A stretch of DNA of 64,000 bases from Citrobacter sp. On2M (GCF_018035235.1 NZ_WPCV01000005.1:682001-746000), one strand, 5' to 3'; positions 42,927-54,585 are shown, counted from the stretch's first letter. The notes: a model not told the origin generated them from the letters alone. Program-made: numbers and translations.

Positions 42927-43330
42927 CAGTCCTCCTTGCTGTCGTCCGCTGGGTTCACACGACGCTCATCGTCATGTTTCACCACGCTGGTCACCAGGTT
43001 GGACATGCGCATCCCTTCTACCAGCGAGTTGTCGTAGAAGAAGGTCAACTCAGGCACGATTCGCAGACGCATGGCTTTACCTAGCAGAGAGCGGATAAAA
43101 CCAGAGGCTTCCTGCAGTGCCTTAATGCCGTTTTTCACGGCCGCTTCGTCCTGGTCGTTAAGGAAGGTCACGAACACTTTGGCATAGGCCAGATCACGGG
43201 ACATCTCAACACCAGACACGGTAGTCATCATGCCCACGCGTGGGTCTTTGATTTCGCGTTGCAGGATGAGTGCGATTTCTTTCTGCATCTCCTGCGCGAC
43301 ACGCTGTGGGCGACCAAATTCTTTCGCCAT
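42926..43330 (-). CDS. rbfA: 30S ribosome-binding factor A
   Basis: Cold-shock maturation factor that binds the 30S neck to help process the 16S 5' end. It is 134 residues from the ATG at 43330 ([15 protein letters not shown]); the frame runs 12 codons further upstream without similarity. A KH-type core with [26 protein letters not shown] is present. It lies 146 bases after infB, with a REP element in between, and overlaps truB by one base. Confidence 0.97.
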   Translation of the reverse strand: MAKEFGRPQRVAQEMQKEIALILQREIKDPRVGMMTTVSGVEMSRDLAYAKVFVTFLNDQDEAAVKNGIKALQEASGFIRSLLGKAMRLRIVPELTFFYDNSLVEGMRMSNLVTSVVKHDDERRVNPADDSKED

Positions 43331-43388
43331 AATAAATTCTCCAGAATAAAGACAAAAAAGGGGCAATAAGCCCCTTTTTAAATTTCTT

Positions 43389-43420
43389 GCCGGGTGGCGC
43401 TTCGCTTACCCGGCCTACGC
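43389..43420. repeat. REP element between infB and rbfA
   Basis: GCCGGGT-GGCGCTTCGCTT-ACCCGGC with the CCTACGC tail, a classic enteric REP palindrome. It can stabilise upstream infB mRNA. Confidence 0.85.
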
Positions 43421-43476
43421 TTATTCATCTTCTCAGGATTTTGGGCTGCAAGTTGCGGCCCAAAAGACGACGAAGA

Positions 43477-46167
43477 TTATGCGATGGTACGTTTGATCTC
43501 GATGATCTCGAACACTTCGATCATATCGCCAACGCGAACATCGTTGTAGTTCTTAACGCCAATACCACATTCCATGCCGTTACGGACTTCGTTGACGTCA
43601 TCTTTGAAGCGGCGCAGGGATTCCAGCTCGCCTTCATAGATAACCACGTTATCGCGCAGTACGCGGATTGGGTTGTGACGTTTAATCGTACCTTCGGTAA
43701 CCATACAGCCTGCGATAGCGCCGAATTTCGGTGATTTGAACACATCACGAACTTCAGCCAGACCGATGATCTGCTGTTTCAGCTCCGGAGACAGCATGCC
43801 GCTCATCGCCGCTTTCACTTCGTCGATCAGATGATAGATGACGGAGTAATAACGCAGATCCAGGCTTTCAGATTCGATAACTTTGCGTGCAGAGGCATCA
43901 GCACGGACGTTGAAGCCAACCAGAATCGCGTTGGATGCCGCAGCCAGGGTCGCGTCGGTTTCGGTGATACCACCCACGCCGGAACCGATGATCTTCACTT
44001 TTACTTCGTCGGTAGACAGTTTCAGTAAAGAGTCGGAAATCGCTTCGACAGAACCCTGCACGTCGGCTTTCAGGACGATGTTCACTTCGTGAACTTCACC
44101 ATCAGTCATGTTAGCGAACATGTTTTCAAGTTTAGATTTCTGCTGACGAGCCAGTTTAACTTCACGGAATTTGCCCTGACGATACAGTGCAACTTCACGG
44201 GCTTTCTTCTCGTCACGAACCACGGTGACTTCGTCACCGGCCGCCGGAACACCGGACAGACCGAGGATTTCCACCGGAATGGACGGACCTGCTTCCAGGA
44301 CTTCCTGACCCAATTCGTTACGCATCGCACGAACGCGACCGTATTCAAAACCACAGAGTACGATGTCGCCTTTGTGCAGCGTACCTTCACGCACCAGTAC
44401 GGTAGCAACCGGACCACGACCTTTATCCAGGAAGGATTCGATAACCGCACCGCTCGCCATACCCTTACGGACAGCCTTCAGTTCCAGAACTTCAGCCTGC
44501 AGCAGAATAGCATCCAGCAGCTCATCGATACCGGTACCCGCTTTCGCAGAAACGTGGACGAACTGGCTCTCGCCGCCCCACTCTTCCGGCATGATGCCGT
44601 ACTGGGACAGTTCGTTTTTAACGCGATCAGGATCCGCTTCTGGTTTATCGATCTTGTTGACTGCAACCACTACCGGCACACCTGCCGCTTTCGCGTGCTG
44701 GATTGCTTCGATAGTCTGCGGCATCACGCCGTCGTCTGCTGCAACAACCAGAACAACGATATCCGTTGCCTGAGCACCACGAGCACGCATGGAGGTAAAC
44801 GCGGCGTGACCCGGAGTATCCAGGAAGGTGATCATACCGTTGTCAGTTTCAACGTGGTACGCACCGATGTGCTGAGTGATGCCGCCTGCTTCGCCAGAGG
44901 CCACTTTCGTAGAACGAATGTAGTCCAGCAGAGACGTTTTACCGTGGTCAACGTGACCCATGATGGTGACTACCGGTGCGCGCGGTTCAGCCGCTGCGCC
45001 GGTGTCACGGTCGCTCATTACTGCTTCTTCCAGCTCGTTTTCACGACGCAGGATAACTTTATGGCCCATCTCTTCGGCAACCAGCTGTGCGGTTTCCTGG
45101 TCGATGACCTGGTTGATGGTCGCCATTGCACCCAGTTTCATCATCGCTTTGATGACCTGAGAGCCTTTAACTGCCATCTTGTTCGCCAGATCGCCAACGG
45201 TGATGGTTTCGCCGATCACAACGTCACGGTTAACGGCCTGAGCCGGCTTCTGGAAGCCCTGCTGCAGAGCGGAACCTTTACGCTGCTTACCGCCTTTACC
45301 ACCGCGAACCGCTGCACGCGCTTCTTCACGGTCAGCTTTAGATTCAGCGTGTTTGTTGCCTTTTTTCGCCGGACGCGCGGCTTTCGCGCTGCGAGTACGA
45401 CCACGACCGCCTTCAACTTCACGATCGTTCTCGTCTTCAGCCTGGCGAGCATGCTGGGAAGTGGTGACGTGATAATCGCTGGTATCTTCAACAGGTTCAG
45501 CGTTATTCACACCATTTTTCTCGTTTTCTTCCGCCATACGGCGAGCTTCTTCCGCTACGCGGCGCGCTTCTTCTTCAAGCTTGCGACGTGCTTCTTCTTC
45601 CGCTTTACGCTTCAGTTCAGCGGCTTCATTTTCACGGCGGGCTTTTTCGGCCTGGGCGGTTTTAGTCATATCGTCGGTCTGTTGATTGCTCACTTTGTCT
45701 TTTTCCGCAGCTTCACGTTTCGCTTTATCAGCGGCTTCACGCTTAGCTTGTTCTGCGGCCTCACGTTCGGCTTTTTGTTGCGCCTCGCGTTTGGCAGCTT
45801 CTTCTGCCTCACGACGGGCTTGCTCTTCCGCTTCACGCTGCGCCTGCTCTTCCGCGGCCAGGCGTTCAGCCTCTTGCGGATCGCGTTTCACAAAGGTGCG
45901 TGTCTTGCGGACTTCGATTTGTACCGATTTGCTTTTCCCACCGGTACCTGGAATATTGAGAGTACTGCGCGTTTTACGCTGCAATGTCAACTTATCCGGC
46001 GCTGAGCCGTTTTCACGGTTCAGGTGCGCCAGTAAGGTTTGTTTCTCTTGTGCGGATACAGAGTCGTCAGCAGACTTCGGGATACCTGCATCAGCAAATT
46101 GCTGTACCAGGCGATCCACGGAGGTCTGTATCTCTGCAGCCAGCGTTTTTACGGTTACATCTGTCAT
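43477..46167 (-). CDS. infB: Translation initiation factor IF-2
   Basis: GTPase that brings fMet-tRNA to the 30S and promotes subunit joining. It is 896 residues, a few more than E. coli. Domain order: N-terminal IF2N (1-50); a long charged Ala/Glu/Arg coiled region (about 95-220); a second IF2N-like domain; the G domain with [14 protein letters not shown] and NKID; then domains II-IV. Internal starts for shorter forms are conserved (GTG at codon 159, ATG at codon 167). It lies 24 bases after nusA. The 638-codon frame on the opposite strand is an artefact of codon bias. Confidence 0.98.
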   Translation of the reverse strand: MTDVTVKTLAAEIQTSVDRLVQQFADAGIPKSADDSVSAQEKQTLLAHLNRENGSAPDKLTLQRKTRSTLNIPGTGGKSKSVQIEVRKTRTFVKRDPQEAERLAAEEQAQREAEEQARREAEEAAKREAQQKAEREAAEQAKREAADKAKREAAEKDKVSNQQTDDMTKTAQAEKARRENEAAELKRKAEEEARRKLEEEARRVAEEARRMAEENEKNGVNNAEPVEDTSDYHVTTSQHARQAEDENDREVEGGRGRTRSAKAARPAKKGNKHAESKADREEARAAVRGGKGGKQRKGSALQQGFQKPAQAVNRDVVIGETITVGDLANKMAVKGSQVIKAMMKLGAMATINQVIDQETAQLVAEEMGHKVILRRENELEEAVMSDRDTGAAAEPRAPVVTIMGHVDHGKTSLLDYIRSTKVASGEAGGITQHIGAYHVETDNGMITFLDTPGHAAFTSMRARGAQATDIVVLVVAADDGVMPQTIEAIQHAKAAGVPVVVAVNKIDKPEADPDRVKNELSQYGIMPEEWGGESQFVHVSAKAGTGIDELLDAILLQAEVLELKAVRKGMASGAVIESFLDKGRGPVATVLVREGTLHKGDIVLCGFEYGRVRAMRNELGQEVLEAGPSIPVEILGLSGVPAAGDEVTVVRDEKKAREVALYRQGKFREVKLARQQKSKLENMFANMTDGEVHEVNIVLKADVQGSVEAISDSLLKLSTDEVKVKIIGSGVGGITETDATLAAASNAILVGFNVRADASARKVIESESLDLRYYSVIYHLIDEVKAAMSGMLSPELKQQIIGLAEVRDVFKSPKFGAIAGCMVTEGTIKRHNPIRVLRDNVVIYEGELESLRRFKDDVNEVRNGMECGIGVKNYNDVRVGDMIEVFEIIEIKRTIA
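45669..45693 (-). other. Internal starts for the shorter IF-2 forms
   Basis: In-frame GTG (45691-45693, before SNQQ) and ATG (45667-45669) match the positions of the E. coli IF2-beta and IF2-gamma starts, at codons 159 and 167 here versus 158 and 165 there. The conserved context suggests the shorter forms are made. Confidence 0.7.
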
Positions 46168-46191
46168 ACTGTTCCTTCCTGCTACAGTTTA

Positions 46192-47679
46192 TTACGCTTC
46201 GTCGCCGAACCAGCAAATATTACGGGCAGCCATAATCAGCTCACCGGCTTTTTCGTCGGTCAACCCTTCGATATCAGCCAGATCATCAATGCCCTGTTCA
46301 GCGAGATCTTCCAGCGTACAAACACCACGGGCAGCCAGTTTGAAGGCCATCTCACGATCCAATCCTTCCAGATTCAGCAGATCGTCAGCCGGTTTGTTAT
46401 CACCGAGGCTTTCTTCCTGGGCCAGTGCCAGAGTGGTCAGTGCGTTTTTAGCACGCTCGCGCAGCGCTTCAACGGTCTGTTCATCCAGGCCGTCAATTTC
46501 CAGCAGCTCTTTCATTGGCACGTAGGCCAGTTCTTCCAGCGTCGCAAAACCTTCTTCCACCAGAACTGTCGCGAAATCTTCATCGATATCGAGATATTTG
46601 GTGAAGGTGTCAATGGCTGCATGTGCTTCAGCCTGATGCTTCGCCTGCAGGTCATCAACGGTCATCACGTTGAGTTCCCAACCGCTCAGTTGTGAAGCCA
46701 GGCGGACGTTCTGACCATTACGTCCAATCGCCTGCGCCAGGTTACCGGCTTCAACCGCGATATCCATGGTGTGTTTGTCTTCATCCACCACGATAGAAGC
46801 GACGTCTGCTGGTGCCATTGCGTTAATCACGAACTGCGCCGGGTTATCATCCCACAGGACGATATCAATACGCTCGCCACCCAGTTCGGTAGAAACCGCC
46901 TGAACGCGCGCACCGCGCATACCCACACACGCACCGACCGGATCAATACGCTTGTCGTTGGTCTTAACGGCGATTTTCGCACGCGATCCAGGATCGCGGG
47001 CTGCCGCTTTAATTTCGATCACTTCTTCGCCAATTTCCGGCACTTCGATGCGGAACAGTTCAACCAGCATTTCCGGTTTGGAACGGGTTACGAACAGTTG
47101 CGCACCGCGCGCTTCCGGGCGTACAGAGTACAGAACGCCACGAATACGGTCACCTGGACGGAAGTTTTCACGCGGCAGCATGTCTTCACGCAGGATCACG
47201 GCTTCAGCATTGCTGCCCAGATCCAGAGAAATGTTGTCGCGGTTTACTTTCTTCACCACGCCAGTAACGATTTCGCCTTCGTGCTCGCGGAATTGATCAA
47301 CAACCATTGCACGTTCAGCTTCACGTACTTTCTGTACGATAACCTGTTTCGCGGTCTGGGTGGTGATACGGTCAAAGGTGACAGACTCAATCTGATCTTC
47401 AACATATTCGCCCACGTTCAGACTTTCGTCTTCGAAACGTGCTGCTTCCAGCGTAATTTCTTTAGTCGGCTGAGTAACTTCTTCTACGATTACCCAACGA
47501 CGGAAGGTATCGAAATCACCGCTTTTACGATCGATTTCTACGCGAACGTCGATCTCTTGCTCATATTTTTTCTTTGTTGCTGTAGCCAGCGCACTTTCCA
47601 GCGCTTCAAAAATTTTCTCGCGTGGCAGCGCTTTTTCGTTGGATACGGCTTCAACAACAGCCAAAATTTCTTTGTTCAT
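46192..47679 (-). CDS. nusA: Transcription elongation/termination factor NusA
   Basis: Binds RNA polymerase and nascent RNA; controls pausing, termination and antitermination. It is 495 residues: N-terminal polymerase-binding domain, S1 (about 135-200, [21 protein letters not shown]), KH1 and KH2 ([27 protein letters not shown]), and two C-terminal acidic repeats with helix-hairpin-helix character ([19 protein letters not shown] and [19 protein letters not shown]). It follows rimP by 28 bases and precedes infB. Confidence 0.98.
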   Translation of the reverse strand: MNKEILAVVEAVSNEKALPREKIFEALESALATATKKKYEQEIDVRVEIDRKSGDFDTFRRWVIVEEVTQPTKEITLEAARFEDESLNVGEYVEDQIESVTFDRITTQTAKQVIVQKVREAERAMVVDQFREHEGEIVTGVVKKVNRDNISLDLGSNAEAVILREDMLPRENFRPGDRIRGVLYSVRPEARGAQLFVTRSKPEMLVELFRIEVPEIGEEVIEIKAAARDPGSRAKIAVKTNDKRIDPVGACVGMRGARVQAVSTELGGERIDIVLWDDNPAQFVINAMAPADVASIVVDEDKHTMDIAVEAGNLAQAIGRNGQNVRLASQLSGWELNVMTVDDLQAKHQAEAHAAIDTFTKYLDIDEDFATVLVEEGFATLEELAYVPMKELLEIDGLDEQTVEALRERAKNALTTLALAQEESLGDNKPADDLLNLEGLDREMAFKLAARGVCTLEDLAEQGIDDLADIEGLTDEKAGELIMAARNICWFGDEA

Positions 47680-47707
47680 CGCGGGCTTTTCACCTCAATC
47701 CAGACTG

Positions 47708-48160
47708 TTAAAAGTGGGGAACCAGGTTCGCCTTCTGGATATTACTCAGCGCGAACACTTCATCTTTACCGTCGACTGTGACCGTGATCATCTCACCGTC
47801 CACCGCTTTGATAACGCCCTGCCATTTACGGCGGTTTTGTACAGCCATACGAAGAACCAGCGTGACTTCTTCACCCAGGAAACGCACGTAGTGTTCAGCG
47901 GTGAACAAAGGACGGTCGAGACCCGGAGAGGAGACTTCCAGGTTATAGGCAACGGTGATCGGGTCTTCGACATCCATCACGGCGCTTACCTGATGGCTCA
48001 CATCAGCACAATCATCAACATTGATGCCATCTTCACTATCAATATAGATGCGCAGTGTGGATGTGCGACCGCGAATAAATTCGATGCCGACTAGTTCGTA
48101 GCCCAGAGCTTCAACTGGCGCTGTAATCATCTCTGTTAATTTTTGCTCTAATGTGGACAA
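47708..48160 (-). CDS. rimP: Ribosome maturation factor RimP
   Basis: Needed for 30S assembly. The TTG at 48160 is chosen: a GGGGGTGG ribosome-binding sequence lies just upstream and the product [11 protein letters not shown] is 150 residues, as in E. coli. A TTG at 48172 would add 4 residues. The conserved block [17 protein letters not shown] lies in the N-terminal alpha-beta domain, with an SH3-like C-terminal domain. It follows metY through two terminator hairpins, so part of its transcription depends on read-through. Confidence 0.96.
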   Translation of the reverse strand: MSTLEQKLTEMITAPVEALGYELVGIEFIRGRTSTLRIYIDSEDGINVDDCADVSHQVSAVMDVEDPITVAYNLEVSSPGLDRPLFTAEHYVRFLGEEVTLVLRMAVQNRRKWQGVIKAVDGEMITVTVDGKDEVFALSNIQKANLVPHF

Positions 48161-48177
48161 GCCCACCCCCAAGACAT

Positions 48178-48197
48178 AAAAAAAGGGCCTAAAGCCC
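48178..48197 (-). terminator. Second terminator/attenuator between metY and rimP
   Basis: GGGC-TTTAG-GCCC on the minus strand followed by seven T, about 18 bases before the rimP start. Confidence 0.7.
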
Positions 48198-48219
48198 AGT
48201 TATTCTGTAGTCAGATAAC

Positions 48220-48241
48220 AAAAAACCCCGATAAATCGGGG
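48220..48241 (-). terminator. First terminator/attenuator between metY and rimP
   Basis: CCCCGA-loop-TCGGGG followed by six T on the minus strand. Tandem terminators here are expected for the metY-rimP-nusA operon, whose distal genes are expressed by read-through modulated by NusA. Confidence 0.85.
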
Positions 48242-48367
48242 CTTTAGATAACTGAACCCTATAACCGCACCTGCGGTTCGGAGAACCTTCCGAAAGAATT
48301 TTTTTCAAATCCAGCTACGAAGGCCTAAGTCTTCACAGTATATTTGAAAAAGAACTCTAAGGGAAAG

Positions 48368-48444
<77 letters not shown>

Positions 48445-48459
48445 CCTGAAACGTGGCAA

Positions 48460-48488
48460 ATTTTACGCGTTTTGGGTAAAAAATGCAA
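48460..48488 (-). promoter_or_regulatory. metY operon promoter
   Basis: A -35 of TTGCAT (48483-48488) and a -10 of TAAAAT (48460-48465) with a 17-base spacer, 15 bases before the tRNA 5' end. Confidence 0.75.
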
Positions 48489-48499
48489 ATACTGCTGGG

Positions 48500-48520
48500 A
48501 TTTGGTACCGAGGACGGGAC
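48500..48520 (-). repeat. Fragment of tRNA-Leu 3' end upstream of metY
   Basis: 21 bases match 50289-50309 (the 3' end of leuU with CCA plus 3 bases beyond) at 20 positions, in the same orientation as leuU. No other tRNA parts are present. Together they form direct repeats flanking argG, the geometry of an attachment-site remnant at a tRNA 3' end. Confidence 0.8.
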
Positions 48521-48690
48521 GTAAAATCTGCGCACAGTATATTGATTCACTATGCGGTATGTCAACCTTGTTACGACTATGCAAATCAATGAATGCTGGC
48601 CCGCGGATGTTCAGCAAGATAAATATGCTATCCACGCCGTTATTTAACGAAATTATCACTAAACTCTTCCTGTCACCCAGAAAAGATGAT

Positions 48691-50122
<1,432 letters not shown>

Positions 50123-50136
50123 ACATTCATCATCTT

Positions 50137-50160
50137 AAGGCCGCGAAAGCGGCCTTTTTT
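50137..50160 (+). terminator. argG terminator
   Basis: GGCCGC-GAAA-GCGGCC followed by six T, 15 bases after the argG stop. Confidence 0.92.
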
Positions 50161-50196
50161 ATGCGCGGAATATGAGAGATATGGCTTGTAATAATG

Positions 50197-50230
50197 TCGG
50201 ATGGCGGCGTAAACGCCTTATCAGGCCTAC
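50197..50230. repeat. REP element downstream of argG
   Basis: TCGGATGGCGGCGTAAACGCC with TTATCAGGCCTAC, a standard enteric REP sequence, between argG and leuU. Confidence 0.85.
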
Positions 50231-50254
50231 AGCACAGCTACAAATGACAGACGA

Positions 50255-50284
50255 AAAAAAAGACGCTTTTCAGCGTCTTTTTTT
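50255..50284. terminator. Bidirectional terminator between argG and leuU
   Basis: AAAAAAAGACGC-TTTTCA-GCGTCTTTTTTT: a stem with A and T runs on both sides, able to end leuU transcripts on the minus strand and any argG read-through. Confidence 0.85.
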
Positions 50285-50291
50285 CGGAATT

Positions 50292-50378
50292 TGGTACCGA
50301 GGATGGGACTCGAACCCACAAGCCCGTTAGGGCACTACCACCTCAAGGTAGCGTGTCTACCAATTCCACCACCTCGGT
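50292..50378 (-). tRNA. leuU: tRNA-Leu (GAG anticodon)
   Basis: 87 bases with a long variable arm typical of tRNA-Leu and an encoded CCA. The acceptor stem ACCGAGG pairs with CCTCGGT; the anticodon loop is CTTGAGG within CTACCTTGAGGTGGTAG. It lies 9 bases after secG in the same direction, as in E. coli. Confidence 0.97.
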
Positions 50379-50387
50379 ACAGAATAC

Positions 50388-50720
50388 TTAGCGTGGGATG
50401 TCGCTGGTCGGCTGAGCCGGAGCAGCTGGCTGAGTTTGCTCGGTTTTCACCGGTGCGCTCAGATTTTCCCACTCACTTCCTTTATTGGTCTTGTTGCTGT
50501 TCATGTTACCCAGCACCAGACTGATAATGAAGAACAAGGTTCCTAATACAGCTGTCATACGGGTCATGAAGTTACCAGAACCACTTGAACCAAACAGAGT
50601 ACCAGAAGCGCCTGCGCCAAAAGAGGCTCCCATATCAGCGCCTTTGCCTTGCTGCAGCATGATCAAGCCTACCAGGCCAATTGCCACAATAAGGAAAACT
50701 ACTAAAAGAGCTTCGTGCAT
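50388..50720 (-). CDS. secG: Protein translocase subunit SecG
   Basis: Small inner-membrane subunit that assists SecYE-SecA protein export. It is 110 residues from the ATG at 50720 (MHEALLVVFLIVAIGLVGLIMLQQ); the longer frame upstream is not conserved. Two membrane segments (about 2-22 and 53-72) flank the glycine-rich cytosolic loop GADMGASFGAGASGTLFGSSGSGNF. A Pro/Ala/Gln-rich tail follows. Directly upstream is the LysR-iadA insertion, where E. coli has glmM. Confidence 0.96.
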   Translation of the reverse strand: MHEALLVVFLIVAIGLVGLIMLQQGKGADMGASFGAGASGTLFGSSGSGNFMTRMTAVLGTLFFIISLVLGNMNSNKTNKGSEWENLSAPVKTEQTQPAAPAQPTSDIPR

Positions 50721-50887
50721 AATCAACCTGTTCCTTGCGGAGTTGCCGCGTACAATGCTTCGACCATTAAAGCGGGAATATTTACTGTTTCCCACTGAAG
50801 CGGGTGTGAATACTAACCAAAGCGAATAACCTTCGCAAGGGCAATTTGTTAGCATTGTATCAACTGCGGAAAAAATCGCCACATCAA

Positions 50888-51781
50888 TCAAAAACGCAGC
50901 AACTTCTCCCAGCATCTCTGCATGACGGCACGTTGATCGTCAAGATTCGCCCATACCACAACGGGGATTTCACAAATCAGATCTGCGTTTTCCGGCCAGC
51001 AATGAATAATTTGCTGATTCACCAGCTCCTCCGCCACCATCGACTCGGGTAACCATGCCATCCCCATATGGCGTAGAACCATTTCTCGTATTGTTTCGCT
51101 TAAACCACTCTCAAACACTTTTTTCAGACGTGGGCGAACACGCTGTTCAGCTGGCTCAATAATGCGTCTGACAAAGGTGTAATCGCTGTAGCAAAGCCAC
51201 GGGATCGGTGCATGCAGATCGTTAAGCACATTAGCAAGTTGCGCAGAAATAACCGGTATAAATCGCTCATATCGCCATAGCGAACGCTTTAATCCTCCGG
51301 CGATCTCCAGCCCCGGCTGCGCAGACGGCAAATCATATGTCACCAGCAGATCGATTTGCCGGTCTATCAGGGCGTTAAAGTGGTTGTCTATCCCCTGAAT
51401 GCTGGCATTTACCGTGAAATTTAACTGCGGTTCACTTTGTCGCAGATAGTTGATCATATCCGGCAAGATATTCACCGACAGCGTATGCAGGCTAACCATT
51501 ACCAGCGTATTGTCCGTTGCTGGCATCATCGCCGCCAGCTCGTGGCGCGCCTCTGTTAACGTGCTGAGGACGTGCCGGGCATACGGTTCAAAGCGCTCAC
51601 CATAATGCGTCAGCGTAACGGGAGTCGTGGTCCGGTCAAACAATGGCACCCCCAACACCTCTTCCAGCGCCTTTATACGGCGACTGAGCGCTGGTTGAGT
51701 AATATGCCGCTGCGCTGCGGCCTGAGAGTAGTTTCCATGCTGACTCAATGCCAGAAAATCTTCCAGCCACTTACAATCCAC
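50888..51781 (-). CDS. LysR-family regulator next to isoaspartyl dipeptidase
   Basis: 297 residues from the GTG at 51781, chosen because GGAGAG lies 6 bases upstream; an ATG at 51811 has its GGAGG directly against it, with no spacing. The helix-turn-helix (FLALSQHGNYSQAAAQRHITQPALSRRIKALEEVLGVPLFDR) is classical, and the rest is a LysR effector domain. It is divergent from iadA with a 148-base gap, which strongly suggests it controls iadA and the transporter. No ortholog lies at this place in E. coli K-12. The effector is unknown. Confidence 0.8.
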   Translation of the reverse strand: MDCKWLEDFLALSQHGNYSQAAAQRHITQPALSRRIKALEEVLGVPLFDRTTTPVTLTHYGERFEPYARHVLSTLTEARHELAAMMPATDNTLVMVSLHTLSVNILPDMINYLRQSEPQLNFTVNASIQGIDNHFNALIDRQIDLLVTYDLPSAQPGLEIAGGLKRSLWRYERFIPVISAQLANVLNDLHAPIPWLCYSDYTFVRRIIEPAEQRVRPRLKKVFESGLSETIREMVLRHMGMAWLPESMVAEELVNQQIIHCWPENADLICEIPVVVWANLDDQRAVMQRCWEKLLRF

Positions 51782-51929
51782 GTTGAACTCTCCACCATGC
51801 CATAACCGCATCCTCCAATAACAAATCGGTAATAGTCATAGTTATAGTAATGGCTTTATGGTGGGCATCATAACAACAATATTCCGTTTCACCTGCCGAC
51901 TCTCACCCTCGACGTTTGACAGGACCGAT
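51782..51929. promoter_or_regulatory. Divergent promoter region of the lysR-iadA pair
   Basis: AT-rich centre (about 51815-51865) with ATA-N8-TAT symmetry around 51834-51847, in keeping with a LysR-type T-N11-A site. It is not specific enough to define an operator. An AGGA ribosome-binding site lies 5 bases before the iadA ATG. Confidence 0.35.
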
Positions 51930-53063
51930 ATGTTTACTTTATTGACCAATGCCCGTATTTTTTCTCCGGAGGATTTAGGCCTCTGCTCCCTGCTCATTCA
52001 TGCCGACCGCATTGTTGCGGTGGAAAAAGATATTTCTCTGTTTGATAGTGTCGACGAGGTCATTGATTGTCGGGGGAAATGGGTTATCCCTGGCATCATC
52101 GATCAGCATGTCCATCTTACCGGTGGCGGTGGCGAAGCCGGATTTGCCAGTCGCACGCCAGCCGTTAAGCTGCGAGACCTGATTCAGGCAGGTATTACCA
52201 CGGTTGTCGGCGTGTTGGGTACCGATGCCATTTCTCGTTCCCCCAAAGATCTCTACGCTAAAATGCAATCGCTCAACCTTGAGGGATTACGCGCGTTTAT
52301 GCATACGGGAGCCTACGCGGTACCCAGCCCAACCATTACGCGATCCATCCGCGATGATATGACGTTCATTCCGGCGATTCTTGGCGTAAAAATCGCCCTC
52401 GCCGATCACCGTGGTTCTTACCCCTCTTTCCAGGAATTACTGAGGATAGTCAGTGATATCCGCGTAGCTTCCCTGCTGGCAGGGAAAAAAGGGTTGCTGC
52501 ATGTTCACCTGGGGAATCTGCCAGAAGGGATGTCACAGCTTATTGAACTGTGTGATGCAGGCATTCCGATTCACCACATTTCACCAACCCATGTTGCGAG
52601 AACAGAGCCCTTGTTTGAACAGGCAATTGCTTTCGCCCATCGCGGCGGCCATATTGACGTGACATCCGGTGGTAGTCGCTTCATGCCTCAGGAACAGGCG
52701 ATCCTCCATGCTCTGGAAGCCCAGGTCCCGGCCGATCGCATCACGATCAGCTCTGATGGTAATGGTAGCGTTCCGCGGTTTAACGCTCAGGGGATCGTGG
52801 AAGGTTTAAGCGCAGCACCGGTCGCAGGTAACCTTAATCTGCTTCCTCGCCTGATTGATGTGGGGATTCCGGTGCCACAGGCGATTGCGATGTTGACGGC
52901 AAACGTGGCGCGCTCGCTGGGTATTTCCGGTGGTGTACTCTGCGCCGGGGAACGTGCCGATATTTGTGTACTCAACGATGACCTCTCGCTGGCCCATCTG
53001 TTTGCTGCGGGTAAGCCGTTGCTACGGAATGGCGAGTGCCAGGTTACCGGCAACTTCGAGTAA
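51930..53063 (+). CDS. iadA: Isoaspartyl dipeptidase IadA
   Basis: Zinc amidohydrolase (M38) that cleaves beta-aspartyl dipeptides left from damaged proteins. It is 377 residues from the ATG at 51930, with AGGA upstream; the open frame extends 24 codons further. All metal and catalytic residues are visible: H60 and H62 (DQHVHLTGGGGE), the carboxylated lysine K154 (GVKIALADHR), H193, H221 (SPTHVAR) and D276 (SSDGNGS), a constant 8-9 residue offset from E. coli IadA. It is followed 10 bases later by a transporter, likely one operon. Confidence 0.9.
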   Translation: MFTLLTNARIFSPEDLGLCSLLIHADRIVAVEKDISLFDSVDEVIDCRGKWVIPGIIDQHVHLTGGGGEAGFASRTPAVKLRDLIQAGITTVVGVLGTDAISRSPKDLYAKMQSLNLEGLRAFMHTGAYAVPSPTITRSIRDDMTFIPAILGVKIALADHRGSYPSFQELLRIVSDIRVASLLAGKKGLLHVHLGNLPEGMSQLIELCDAGIPIHHISPTHVARTEPLFEQAIAFAHRGGHIDVTSGGSRFMPQEQAILHALEAQVPADRITISSDGNGSVPRFNAQGIVEGLSAAPVAGNLNLLPRLIDVGIPVPQAIAMLTANVARSLGISGGVLCAGERADICVLNDDLSLAHLFAAGKPLLRNGECQVTGNFE

Positions 53064-53073
53064 GGGGGCGAGA

Positions 53074-54540
53074 ATGTCATTATTATTGGCGCTACTCGCC
53101 ATCATTTTTGCCGGACGTCTGATCCTCAAAAAATATCACCCCCAGTCGGTGCTGCTCCTGACCGGGATTGTGCTGCTGCTCATCGCGCATTTTAGCGGGA
53201 TGACCACGCTCAGCAGCCTGGTGAAAAAGAGCACCGGATTTGGTCCTTTTGACGCCTTTGAGTTTATCCGAGATACCCTGAGCGTGCGCCTCGGCGGCCT
53301 CGGGCTGCAAATTATGCTGATCGGTGGGTTCGCCACCTATATGTCAGCCATTGGCGCAAGCCAGGTGCTGGTTCGGGTAACGTCTCGTCCTTTGCAGCGT
53401 CTGAACTCACCGTACCTGCTGTTGGGCCTGGCGTTACTACTGGGCCAATTCCTGTCGCTGTTTATCAGCAGCGCCACCGGACTTGGCCTGCTGTTGATGG
53501 CGACGCTTTACCCGTTACTGACCCGTCTTGGCTGTAGTCGCGCCGCCGTTGCCGCCGTTATCGCCAGCACCTGTGCGGTTGAATTTGGTCCGGGTTCCGG
53601 CAACTCAGTTCTCGCCGCTAAAACCGCCGGCATTGAGGTGGTGAATTATTTCGTGCAGGATCAGTTGCCAATAGTTGTCCCCGTTATTCTGTTCATCGCC
53701 CTGCTGCATATTGTTGTACAACGCTTTTTCGACCGTCGTGAAATTGGTGACAATGTGGCTCAGCAAATGCAAACACTAACGTCTTCCGATGAAGCCGATG
53801 CACCGATCGCCTGGCTGTTTCTGCCCATGCTCCCACTGGTGTTGATGCTGGTGTGCAGCGATTTAGTATTCAGCTCGCTCAAAATTACGCTCGATACCGC
53901 CGTACTGATAAGTCTTGCCATTACCCTGATCTTTGAGTACTGCCGCCACCGTAAGGCACGCGACGTGATGGCCGGCGTACAAAAAGTTTTCGACAGCATG
54001 GGCAGCGTATTTGCCACCGTGGTGACGCTGATTATCGCCGGTGAAGTTTTTTCTGCCGGACTGAAAGCCATTGGCGCCGTCGACGCACTACTGTCGCTTT
54101 CTGGTGAATTTGGCCTCAGCGCCGCCTCGATTATCCTGCTAATGACGCTGATCACCTTTGCGATTTCCGCCCTGATGGGCTCCGGGAATGCGGCATTTTT
54201 CTCATTCGCCCCAATGGTACCGGACATCAGCCGTCATATCGGTAGCGACATCGCAGTCATGATGTTGCCTATCCAGATCTCGGCGGGCATTGGTCGTACG
54301 TTATCCCCCATTGCCGGCGTCATCATTGCTATCGCGGGAATCGCTGGCGTTTCGCCAGTCGATATTGTTAAGCGCACCGCAATTCCGATGCTGGGCGGTT
54401 GGTTACTGATGATTGCGTTGACTTTTGCCCGGTCAGGGCATTTGCTGGCAATACTGCCGTGGCTGGCAGTCCTTGTACTGCTGATGGTCGCCGGTTACTT
54501 CTGGCAGCGCAGACGTAAACAGCCGCTTGCCGTACAGTAA
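53074..54540 (+). CDS. DcuC-family membrane transporter
   Basis: 488-residue integral membrane protein of the anaerobic C4-dicarboxylate uptake C family. The ATG at 53074, after AAGGGGGCG, is chosen; the longer frame runs through iadA. There are about 12 hydrophobic segments with family blocks SSATGLGLLLMATLYPLL, FGPGSGNSVLAA, ALMGSGNAAFFSF and GRTLSPIAGVIIA. Next to IadA it may import beta-aspartyl peptides or move aspartate or other dicarboxylates formed from them; this is inference. It ends at a strong terminator shared with glmM. Confidence 0.82.
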   Translation: MSLLLALLAIIFAGRLILKKYHPQSVLLLTGIVLLLIAHFSGMTTLSSLVKKSTGFGPFDAFEFIRDTLSVRLGGLGLQIMLIGGFATYMSAIGASQVLVRVTSRPLQRLNSPYLLLGLALLLGQFLSLFISSATGLGLLLMATLYPLLTRLGCSRAAVAAVIASTCAVEFGPGSGNSVLAAKTAGIEVVNYFVQDQLPIVVPVILFIALLHIVVQRFFDRREIGDNVAQQMQTLTSSDEADAPIAWLFLPMLPLVLMLVCSDLVFSSLKITLDTAVLISLAITLIFEYCRHRKARDVMAGVQKVFDSMGSVFATVVTLIIAGEVFSAGLKAIGAVDALLSLSGEFGLSAASIILLMTLITFAISALMGSGNAAFFSFAPMVPDISRHIGSDIAVMMLPIQISAGIGRTLSPIAGVIIAIAGIAGVSPVDIVKRTAIPMLGGWLLMIALTFARSGHLLAILPWLAVLVLLMVAGYFWQRRRKQPLAVQ

Positions 54541-54570
54541 AAAAAAAGCCGGAGTCTCTGACTCCGGCTT
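54541..54570. terminator. Bidirectional terminator between the transporter gene and glmM
   Basis: AAGCCGGAGTC-TCT-GACTCCGGCTT, an 11-bp perfect stem with seven A before it (T run for glmM) and TTT after it. Confidence 0.9.
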
Positions 54571-54585
54571 TCGCTGTTTAAGTGA

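Noticed and set aside
44089-46005. 638-codon open frame opposite infB
   Set aside because: Shadow of IF-2 codons; low-complexity Phe/Thr/Arg composition and no ribosome-binding site.
46771-47781. 336-codon open frame opposite nusA
   Set aside because: Same reason; it spans nusA and the rimP edge with no similarity to known proteins.
48500-48520. A second complete tRNA-Leu gene
   Set aside because: Only the 3' 21 bases match; no anticodon arm, D arm or 5' acceptor strand is present.
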